NCBI GenBank assembly: GCA_022818135.1
Contig: JAFMSR010000002.1
Location: 59,387,740-59,451,739, forward strand
Origin: Saxidomus purpurata
Lineage: Eukaryota > Mollusca > Bivalvia > Venerida > Veneridae
Reading direction: 5' to 3'
Length of the DNA stretch: 64,000 bases
Shown here: positions 10,851 through 21,000 of the stretch, in pieces
Layout: the number at the start of each line of letters is the position of its first letter
How positions within the stretch are numbered: the stretch's first letter is position 1
Position numbers and translations under genes: made by a program
Notes under the pieces: model-generated
The model's input: only the letters and a program-made list of their open reading frames with translations
Told to the model about the DNA's origin: nothing
Databases searched by the model: none

Positions 10851-10915
10851 CTGACCGAATCACTCTAGAGACTGGGGAAAAATGTGTTGTGCCGTGTGGT
10901 GATGTGCGGCCCTGA
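10851..10915 (+). CDS. Possible terminal coding exon of an unidentified gene
   Basis: After the acceptor-like TATTTTCCAG, a reading frame (phase: two bases, then GAC) encodes about 20 residues, DRITLETGEKCVVPCGDVRP, and stops at 10913-10915. The sequence becomes GC-richer than its surroundings. AATAAA follows at 11043-11048, about 130 bp downstream, which fits a last exon with a short 3' UTR. I recognise no protein, and no convincing upstream partner exon was found except perhaps 6453-6496. The acceptor is also the edge of a tandem array, so it could be coincidental. Confidence 0.28.
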
Positions 10916-11059
10916 CCTCGGCTTGGTTCGAACTGTACACCTGTTGGAATGGAGTTCGGAACCTTATCCTTTTCATCACGAGTTTATACCGTCCATAACT
11001 ACATTTGTACCCATCTCTCTTGTATGAGTGACCGTTCATGTAAATAAAATGTGATACAT

Positions 11060-13152
11060 GTACTTGTTACCTTTTTACAGGCTGGAAGTATCACGGTGCA
11101 TAACTTTGGTTTTTCGACTGTCTCAAGATATATAATTCAACAAGTATTCTAATGTCATAAGCTTTGTCTTAGACTTTGATTATGTTCAGTAGTTCATCAC
11201 ATTTATAATACAATGTACAATGTACATGTATATATAAATCCCGAAGTACTATGGATTTTATTATATAAACTACGAGATAATAAAGATTTTAGAGCACTTT
11301 TTTAACACCCCTCGTATATTTCAAATTTGAGTTTGATACTGACAGAGGTAAAACATTGCTACATACATTCTGATAATTAGAGAAATAAAACTGCACCATG
11401 AACAACTTATTTCATCTGTGTTTAGGCTGTGCTGTACTGAATAAAATATATATATAAAAAAAAGAATTCGACTAAAGTTTAGGTTAAACTTAAGGAAACT
11501 TAACGGTGACTAACAGTTTATGTAGGCTCTACCAGGCAGTGTACCCAAGAAATAAGCAAAGTTTGCATTTTGTGATTGTAGCTGTTTATAATCAACTGAG
11601 TGTTAATGTTTTATACATGGTTCGGATCTTTTAGTGGAACGAATATATTGAGGTTTGGGGCATGCAGCAACTTTCAAAATTATCAGAATAATTTAATAAT
11701 GTTTCTCACATTCTGATTTTTGAAAAGCATACCATAACATTGTAACAAAACAAACAGTGTTTGACTATGGCTATACTAGATTAGTACGTAACTGGGGAAC
11801 ATTTTAAAGACCAAGTTATTGACCAAATGTATTTTACGTATGCGATAGACATTCAGTTCCTATAAATGTTTGATAACCATGTTTTAAATGCGGTTCATTT
11901 GTTATATATACGTTGCATTAACCTTTGGGCGCGTTTTGGTTCCCTTTATGCCCACCAAAATGAAATTTTATGACCCAACAAATACAATAAGTAGACAATA
12001 ATCCATCATTTCATAACTGCAAGTGCCTATCGCCTTTCTTGGGAGAATAATTGCAGGATAATGTCGATCTTATCTCCAGCCCAGCGTACTGTGCGCAGAT
12101 ACTTGGCAGTTCACTCACAATTTCCGACGTTTCCGCGAAGACATCCCTAAATTGAGTTACATCGCTATACAATAAACCATAATCCGCCATGAAAATTTAA
12201 TAAAACACATTCATAAAGAATAAATAAGCCTCATCCGACTGTTCAAAAACAGACATTCGATTAGATATACAAAATTAAGTATATTAACTTCAATTAAGGG
12301 TTACTGTGTTTTGCACATCCTCCAATTACCAAGATTAAAACTGACGTGCCATTTGTTGTTTAACGTAATTTTCATAGAATTATTGTTGAATAAGCAGGGC
12401 AGATGTATCCGCTCATTTCAGATATATTCATCTTTGCGTATTGATCTACAATATTATGTGGTTATATAAATGTTCAAAGAAGCCACTTAGGACATTGGAA
12501 GGCGGCGTAGCCTTAGGAAAGTTGGCGGAAATGTAACTGAAACTGGAAGTTGTTCCTTAATTTTCTCTGCTCTGTTATGAAACACTTTGATTCTTTGCAT
12601 CAAGAAACGGTCTGAATGTATGATTATTAAGTCTGTTTTTTAAAATTCCGTTTCGTCCTTATTTAAAAAAAGAATGCATAATATGTTTCACCCACCTCGT
12701 GTGGAAAGCTCAAAGCTGTAATGTTTCTCGTATTGAGCCTAAGACCGGTTACATTTTTTAACAGACACCTTTTAAAATACTTTATTATCTACTTTTTGTT
12801 GGTGTTAATACAAACTCATTGATGTTTTATATGAAATAATAGAAAAGAAGTGATATTTGGTGTATGGAAATAGCGTTTACTAGAAAACTAGTTGGACATG
12901 TTACATAATTATTATATGCATTTATACGTTTTAGTCAGTCTGTTACAGAGCACATTAAACACTTATAAAACACGAAAAAGTAAATGGGTTTTATATACAT
13001 GAACTTCGAACAATTGCAAGCAATTAATTACCTACATGTTTATTCAAATATAGTATACATGAAATATAAACAAACTATAACAAGTAGCTGAACAAAAGTA
13101 AGACATTACTAACATGTTTGAAATCTTGACAAAACAATAACACATCAACAGG
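11060..13152. other. Intergenic; possible regulatory stretch near 11920-12240
   Basis: No gene recognised. The 11920-12240 part is less AT-biased and free of repeats I know ('GCGCGTTTTGG', 'CCAGCCCAGCGTACTGTGCG', 'GACATCCCTAAATTGAG'). It could be conserved noncoding DNA, but nothing in the sequence proves this. Confidence 0.25.
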
Positions 13153-13156
13153 TATA

Positions 13157-15998
13157 CCGAGGGTTCAAAGGTAAAAGGTGATAACTTCCATTTTCGACAT
13201 TTTGAGAAAAACGCAAAAACATAAATTTTAGTAAAACTTTTATTTCCGAAAAATATACATACACATTTTGAATTTTCTATATTTGTTGACTAGTGTGGAT
13301 CATATCTTGTAAATTTTGCCTTGCAGGGTATGATTTGCAAACGATAATAAGTGTTTGTTCGGGAATAATAAAATGAATAGTGGCATTTTACAGAGGTAAA
13401 AGGTTCTAAGTGTACTTAGATCCTGACTTACCACAATTTCGGAAAGGTAAAAGTGATAACTGCACGTAGCACCTTTTACCTTTGAAGTGGTATCAATGAA
13501 AGTTCTAGATAAATTGTGGCAAAAGGTGCACTAACTGCCTTTTACCTCTGTGAATTATTAAGATGTTGTTATAATTGTTGCGATATAATTATGTCACTGT
13601 TTGGTACAATGTTCCCTAATGTCATTAAGAACATAAAACATAATAATAAACTAAAACTTGTACACAACCTAATGCTTCTCATTCATAGAAATTTTTCCCA
13701 ACTCAAAGTATCACTTTCTAACTACATGGTTATTAGCTTATTAGAAAAATACTCACAAAAACCTCACACACATTGAAGTATTTTATGGTTTTAATTGAAA
13801 AGTGTAACTGAAATATATATATATATTATCAAACTTTTGAGGTCAAACAAACACCAGTACTGTTGTACACCAGTAATGTTTGACAAAGTCAATTATTCAA
13901 AAACACCTCATCCAAATAAAGTTTCATAATGTTTAAAAAAATAATTGTACACCGTTCATTAATATTATCAAACAGAACTTATCAATTCCAAGGGCATGCT
14001 ATTTACACAAATCACTAATAGAATGATTGCCGATTTGATAATATCAATCGTCCAACTGGATGGGGGAAGTATTGTTTCTAAATTTCACGAACTTCACACG
14101 TCGTCTTCACTCTCACTAACAGAAGGTAACGGAAGTGATTTGCTGCAGGGCAATGACTGATAGTATGATTCATATTCTTTTGGAATCGTCCCGGAAGCAA
14201 CAAGTGACAACAGATCTGCCTTTTTTGCAGCGGATGTTGGAAGCTTTTCTCTGTAAGCCTTTCGTGGCGCCTTGAGAGATTTCTCTTTGCTTCTGCTCTT
14301 GTTCTGGATCAACATTATTTTTTTAAATCACTTGGATCAAATCCATATTTCACAAAAATACTTTGTCCACTGTCTTTACGAACTTGTATCCATGTATATT
14401 CCTTGTTTGGGGTTGCTGGCCCCGTGCTATAAACGTTTCTTGAGCATATCTCATGCTCGCACGAACATGCCGAAATGAAGTCAACCAAAAATATAAAAGT
14501 CGGTTAATTTAAAGAAACAAAGCTAAAAATGAAACCTTCGATGTGTGGAACCCGACCTTTAAAACAATAAACTGAATTACTCAAAAACTTGATCATGATT
14601 TTGTGCTGAGCATGAGTTGTGCTCAATAAAGTTTTAACGGGCTGGTCTTTGTCCAAATTTTTGTTTGGGGGGGGGGGGTTTTTTTTGGGGAAAAAAAAAT
14701 ATGGTTTTTTTGGCCGTGCTAATATTTTAACTGTTTCCCATTGAGATGGAACATGTACTTTTGTTAGGCATTTTGCATGCTCGATAGAAGCATGTATGGA
14801 GTCGCATTTTATTTCAGAATGGCCGCTTTCGAGAAACTTACGATTTATGATTTTGAGATGGGGAATTTCTAAAAGACAGTGAACTAGGCAGCTTGCTACA
14901 AACTGATTGCGTTTGTCCCCCACACGTATCACTGTATAGTGTCACTTCTTCAATACCAGCCGTCTTACTTGCAACAGGATTCACATACATGAACACACAC
15001 GTTCCTACTTCGCATGAGCCTCGTTGCCCTTGCGTCTCGTCCCACAGTTAACATGACCCATTTCCATTCCCAAGATCAAAGAATGACAAATTATAACAAC
15101 ACAGTTTTCTCTTGTAATAAAGTTCTCAGATTAAACTGCATTGTGTTGTGAGTACAGCCTGACGCAGAAAATGTTGAATCTTTCCTTGCTCTTTCTTTAT
15201 CACTTTCTTTCTCTTTTCAAGCCTTTGTTTTCCTTTCTTGGTGTGCGTGATATTTTGTTTTTGTTGCATCATCTAGTTTATCTTCCGTCTTCAAAGTGTC
15301 ATACTGATTACAGACCGGACATTGATCTTTCTTTGGGTGAAAAAAAGATAAGTTGTACTCTGTACAAAAAATATTTCTGTACAAAGCCTCTGAAACACAG
15401 CTTCTGTTTTGTTCTTTGCACTTTTCTACATAAAGTAAGTACATTCGCCTTATACTTAAATCCTGTGTTAAATACTTCCTATTGGAGTCTTTTCTTGTGT
15501 AGTGAGAATCAACAGTTGGAAAGCTTTCAATATGCTTTTTTACAAATGATATGTGGTATTGTATGGTTTTATTTCCAGGCACTGCTTTCCCTCTCTTGTC
15601 ATTTCCAACAAATAGCCCCGATGCCTTCTGTTTAGATAAACAAATAGCCGAGAAATTTCACGGAAAAAGAGATAGCAGATAGTGCACTGTGGACTGTATG
15701 AATGTAATATTCTGTCAGTGGTAAAAGGTAATAAAATCAGTTATTACCTTTTTCCACTACAGATTCTTCGGCAACTGTCAAATGGAGGGTAATAAGTACA
15801 CTTACAACCTTTTACCTCTACAAAATTTGTTGAAAAGAAGTTATCACAAAATACCTCTTTGATTTTTGCCCAAATAAGGACTGAAGTTTACTTCAAAATT
15901 TTTGCCAGATATAAAGGACACTAAGTACATTTGAAAAATCACAAAATGTCATTTTCGGCCAAAATGGCAGTTATCACCTTTTACCTTTGAACCCTCGA
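13157..15998 (-). mobile_element. 2.84-kb DNA transposon with TIRs and TATA target duplication
   Basis: Left end: CCGAGGGTTCAAAGGTAAAA, continuing GGTGATAACTTCCATTTT. Right end read in reverse: TCGAGGGTTCAAAGGTAAAA, continuing GGTGATAACTGCCATTTT. Both are flanked by TATA (13153-13156 and 15999-16002). The subterminal zones carry many short copies of AGGTAAAAGGT in both orientations (near 13397, 13445, 13480, 13518 and 13543 on the left; 15720, 15745 and 15819 on the right), probably transposase binding sites. The interior holds a degraded minus-strand transposase-like gene. A 4-bp duplication is known for Sola-type elements among others; superfamily assignment is an inference. Confidence 0.85.
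14094..15582 (-). pseudogene. Broken RNase-H-like transposase-type gene inside the DNA transposon
   Basis: Three open pieces in one order and orientation make up one decayed protein. Piece 1 (15582-15217) has HIESFPTVDSHY, then a long basic region and FHPKKDQCPVC, a probable zinc knuckle. Between 15216 and 14930, in shifting frames, are YNLSFFDLGNG, LWDETQGQRGS and LYSDTCGGQ. Piece 2 (from about 14920) continues RNQFVASCL and ends with GHSEIKCDSIHASIE. Piece 3 (about 14440-14094) has KDSGQSIFVKYGF and KKADLLSLVASGTIPKEY, ending in acidic SESEDDV. These blocks match a widespread family of uncharacterised animal proteins with an RNase-H-like fold (DUF7869-type, as I recall it). The D in 'YSD', the 'GGQNRN' turn and the E of 'SIE' are plausible active-site positions. 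At least three frameshifts, an in-frame stop and a G13/T8 low-complexity run (14668-14688) show it is dead. Confidence 0.7.
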
Positions 15999-16002
15999 TA
16001 TA

Positions 16003-16539
16003 TAAAATACATGTAAAAAGACAAAGATTCCAGATGAAAAAAAAAATCCATCTCATGACAAAGTTCTCTGATTGAACAATACTAAGTTCTGTGGATGAAC
16101 TATATTTAGATAACATACTTTTTTGTCACTATAATTATTCAAATGTTACTCAAATTAAACAATTTGTGGAAATATCCTTACATTTTTCCAGACCGGATAT
16201 ACAAATAAACAGCAGAGTTGATTAAATCGTTAACAGATTAATTTCAAAAATGTATCCGTGTATGTTCGACCGTACATCCGTCCCGAAATTGTGTCTTTTG
16301 GTGCCGCCGTATTTTTGGAGGTTTCGCACACAAATAAAAGAATACTGCATAAAAAGGAGCAGTAAAATGTCCTAAATGTTTACAGGAAATTGTAACAGAA
16401 GGCCAAATGAGCTGAACTATTTAGTAGCTGATTTTTTTCTTCAAATATTGTGCATGCATGTTCCAGAAAAAAGTTCACTGAAGTCACTGTGCGAGACTGT
16501 ACCACAATCTGCAAAGTGAAGCATCTCTCTAACAATACA
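16003..16539. other. Flank between transposon and Drgx 5' region, nothing recognised
   Basis: AT-rich unique sequence without exon-like or repeat structure that I can identify. Confidence 0.35.
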
Positions 16540-16900
16540 TCACCATTATCCGGACTCCGCCTTAATTTTCTGCGACACTAGCGTGATTGGACGGCGCGTT
16601 TTCCGATACTCCAGGGCGGATACGAAGTTCCAATGCTTTGTCACCTCTCATTAATATCTAAGGACCGACCCCTTGTCGGATGTCACACCGTAATTGCGCA
16701 TTATGTGACAAAAACCGAATAAGCGTGCCATTAGTGAACGAGAACACTGAGCATTACTGGTAACAAATTATGATCTGGGAATGACGAACACTCTATTGTC
16801 CACGTATTAGAACGAGCGGTTTCGATGGATAGAAAATTAAATTATGATTGATAATTTAGCTTCGGTATTCACCTAGAAGTTCCAGCTTTTATTATACGAA
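16540..16900 (+). promoter_or_regulatory. Probable Drgx promoter-proximal region
   Basis: The stretch before the probable first exon is GC-richer than its surroundings and repeat-free. It has an inverted CCAAT box (GTGATTGGACGG near 16591) and several homeodomain-type ATTA/TAAT sites (AAATTAAATTATGATTGATAATTTA near 16837). No TATA box is convincing and the start site is not defined. The assignment rests on its position upstream of the donor at 17002. Confidence 0.35.
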
Positions 16901-17002
16901 GTGCTGTGGGACAAGCAAGTCCTCAAACAATAGATAGGGATTATTAATAAGGCTAACATAGACACAAACACGTTTTATTGTGTTCCGAAATTCTTTCCAG
17001 AG
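16901..17002 (+). other. Probable 5' noncoding exon of Drgx (start uncertain)
   Basis: A consensus donor, CCAGAG|GTGAGT, ends this segment at 17002. The coding exon near 18 kb is preceded by an acceptor (AAATTTCAG, ending 17989) 24 bases before the ATG, so an upstream noncoding exon is required. This is the best donor in the preceding kilobase. The left edge is arbitrary. Confidence 0.4.
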
Positions 17003-17989
17003 GTGAGTTTTTTTCTTTGTCTTTAAGTCTTTTTCATTCAACTTTTTATGTATATAAGCCTAGAAAGTTCTAGCTGAATATAAACACTTTGTACTTTCTA
17101 ACTATTTGAAATGTTATTTTCTTCACATTGAACAACGTAAATATAAACTATCATCTCATGTTCCAGCAATTAGTTTTTATATGTAGCAAATTATTAGAAA
17201 TGAATATAAAATAAAGACAAATTAATTGCGTTTGATTTATACGTGCGCTGTATCTTTGTTTTACATACCTGCCCTTAATTAAAAGTAACAGTGTGCTGTA
17301 ACAGGTACATGTTTATAATCTCCACGCTGCTACTTAACTAACCCCCAGACGCAGTCTGCAGACGATATATTACTAGGCGGAACAGTGTATGCCAATAAAG
17401 AATATTTGACGTTTATGAAATTATTTAATCAAGATGAAATCTGATTTAAGAGCGTATCATATACAGCTATGTTTGCTGAAATATTAAAATCAACAAACAA
17501 AGATCATGTTCTTAATTATTACATGTTGTTGCTCCGTGGTTATGGCCTTTGTTTTTCAGTTTTAGAGCCATTGTTTAGAATCTTTTTTTAGCCAAATGGC
17601 TACCTGCGTAATTTTAATAGTCGAAAGTAATGAAGAAATTAATAAAAAGGTGATTTTACAAATTTCTATGATTAGCTGCGGTTAGTTAAAAGTCTGCAGA
17701 GTTCCAGGGACCATAGCATATACTGACAGAAGGAATATACGATAAATTAACAGGATAATTTTTAGTGGAAAATACAGTGTGTATATATTGTCACATGTTT
17801 TCATTTTTCAAGAGTTAACAAATAACAGGTAACATATAAAATTGTTTTATTTTTTCATATCTTTTCTTAACTCAGTACAAATATATATTTTATATTTAAC
17901 TTTGCAAAGTTGCACGTTAGTCTAAACAGGGTCTTTCAAATAGAATGAACCTGGTGTAAACTGTTTAATATGTTTATATTAAATTTCAG

Positions 17990-18098
17990 GAGTAATACAG
18001 AACTGGACGCGTGATGTTTTGTTTTCACTGCCCACCGGGTTTACACCCAGCATCCCGACCCCTAGGTATGGATCTACCATTCCAGGCACACCCATCAT
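17990..18098 (+). CDS. Drgx: Drgx coding exon 1 (ATG at 18014)
   Basis: The acceptor ends at 17989. The 24 bases before the ATG are 5' UTR. The ATG at 18014 is the first in the exon and gives the expected MFCFHCPP start. Twenty-eight codons plus one base (phase 1) precede the donor CATCAT|GTAAGT at 18098. After the Drgx hallmark the peptide is rich in Pro, Gly and His. Confidence 0.88.
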
Positions 18099-21000
18099 GT
18101 AAGTAATTTGTTCTTATTTAAAGAAAAAAAACGATGTGAGCAGTTTTAATTAGAACACGAATGATCCTAATTATTTTGTTGCGTTTTAAATCATTTGTAA
18201 AGCATTGCGAACACTCAAGTTTCTCCAGTAATGTAACACTCCTCTACGTACATTGAAATAACAGGTCACTTGCAGCTACTAACAAGCTATCACTAAAAGT
18301 ATTGCCTACAATTTGCAGAAATTGTGAGCGTTATTTTTTAGATTTTATTCTAACAAGATGAAAATTTCAGTTCTTTCTATTTTACTGTCCACATGAAAGT
18401 CATACTATATAAAACTTGCTCAAAATACGCATGTCAACTCAGATTTGTGTCGAAGTAAAATCAATGGCAAGACAGGTACATGCGTCATTTTGCCGCTTTT
18501 CTGACTTGACTCCTTATTTACTTAACCTTTTGTGTTTTACTTCGTTTATTCGCTAAGTGTCGAGACAAGTACTAAATAGAACACAAGTTTGAAAATTGTT
18601 TTGCATCTAAATTCTACAGGATGAAATTTGGTAGGTAACTTCAATTGTCAGTTGATATGTGAGGATATTTTGGCAGTAATGTTCTGCAATGCTTGCCATT
18701 TTGACCTATATGAAATATGTATTGGTGTTTTAAACATAGATTTACGACCACATTCCGGAATATAATTGAGACTTTATGCTGATAAACCTTAATAAACTTC
18801 GTTTGAATGGTTGCAGATATTGCTTATACATACATTTACTAACGATTACACCAGTTTTTTATTGTTTCTGAATTTGCTCTGTCTTGATGCCAGACATCAA
18901 CATTTGATTTGTCACATTAAACAATAAAGTAGAGTGTAAAGTGGTATCATCAATTACAATCATTGCTTTTGTTTAAGCTAAATATATTAAGTTTCTTTTA
19001 GATAAAATTTGTATTATATGAAACAGTTTGCTTATATTAAAAACAGACTAGGAAGCTGTCTCTGGAAAGGCAAAAATAAAATTAAAATGAAAAGGGACTT
19101 GGCAACACTGTTCTATAAGACACTGTTCTAGACACTTTTCTATAAGACACTGTTCGAAGGCCCGCTGTGATACTTTTGCATCACAGTTTTCTCGTAATAA
19201 TTGATTTAATCAAATGATGTTGCAAAAATAATAATCTAGGTTTTTTTGTCTGTTTTTACAAGAGCCAGTTATTGAAACAGTTCAGTCAGTTTAGAGTTGG
19301 TTTTTAATTTCCTTCAACATTATTAGAAATTTATGTTAATATCCGTTTACTAATTTAACCGAGACACAGTTTGACTTAAAGCCCATTTGCGCATATGGTT
19401 AAACATAGTACAAATAAAGGCACAAAACTGAAAACATGACAAAATGGGTGGAGAATTCAAATTGTTAGCCAAAAATTGTTTAAAACTAAAATCACTGTTT
19501 GAAACATGTAAAACTGACAACAGAGCCGGAAAAATATATAGCCTTCATAGAACATACGCACGGACTAACATTAAACCTTTCACGTAAACGGTTTCCCGCT
19601 GAAAGTATATTGTAACTTTGCCGTTTTTCACATATAAAAAACTGCATAATTTAATAGTATTTATTTCTTTGTTACTATTCTTTTACGTCGATTTTTGAGC
19701 ACATGGAAAGCTTTAGGGGTAAAAAATAAGTCGTTATAAATTTATTCGGAGCAACGTCTTCGAAAAATATACGACCCAGTACCAGTATAGAGCCCGGCGC
19801 CTTGGTCACGTGATACCGACACATTGTCCGCAGGTTTAGTAAAATTAATTTCTCGTTTCAATCGTTACTTGCTTGCGTAACCCTTGTTTAACATTTATAC
19901 ACAGACAAAGTGAGGGGTTTGGCATCAATCTGTGTTATCAATAGCAGTAGTCGTTTCTTATAGATAAAAGACTCAGATATCAGCAATGTCATTTTCTTTA
20001 CTCCGTACATGGAAACAACACAAGTGTAGTAGATAAAGTTAATATATAAATATTCAAACTTTTAAGACTGTATATTTCTTTCGGAAAACTGATGGACATT
20101 TCTTATGCTTCGGATAAATGGCAGACTTTGTTCTCCGTCACTCCCTTCTCTATGTATGGGCTTGGGCAGTCATCTGGATGTAACTAATCGATTTCTTTAA
20201 AGCATCCTTTGCTAGTTGTACAGTGTGACTCTATTAGCGCATAAATAAACTTCTGAACAGCACAGGTGATAATATTTTGAAGCTGTCTTTTCACCAGACC
20301 GGTATTATGTAAACGTCTCAACTAGGTTTCATTAAACTGCATAACTGTTTACCAATTTCATTGACTGAAAAATGAAAGACTGCTCTGAAGCTTTATCTGT
20401 TGGATATACGCAAAAAGGTGTACATTTATTTCTTCGACAATATATGCTGAGGGCGGGTTAGTTCAGTAGTTTTCTTCAGGACTGTCTTTATAGTATGATC
20501 GGTTATACACAGTAGATCTGTCATGTATAGTAGAAATAGTTTATGATTACATTTAAGAATTTTATGTTTAACTTTAATTCGATGTCTGGTTGAACTCACA
20601 TTTAGCTTCTTAGCTTTTAATTTCAATAATAAGGTTTATACACAAATACACATTGTGCCCATAGTTACACAAACATGTAATACACATTTATGTAAAATGC
20701 CAGCATCACTGCACGTATTATTTTGAAAACAAATAAACGTCATTGCATATATGCATGTTTATTATGAAAGTAATTACATACTTGTTCAATATAACATGAA
20801 AACTTATGTTTGTTATGAAATATAACATGAAAACTTATGTTTATTTTGAAAGTAATTGCATGCTTGTTCAATATAACATGAAAACTTATGTTTATTATGA
20901 AAGTAATTACCTACTTGTTCAATATAACATGAAAACTTATGTTTGTTATGAAAGTAATTACATACTTGTTCAATATAACATGAAAACTTATGTTTATTAT

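Noticed and set aside
14504..14932. Standalone 142-residue gene with a proline-rich tail
   Set aside because: It is the middle fragment of a broken transposase-type gene; the proline-rich part comes from a G/T low-complexity run and a frameshift.
15141..15635. 164-residue plus-strand protein
   Set aside because: It is the antisense shadow of the minus-strand transposase fragment, which has recognisable motifs.
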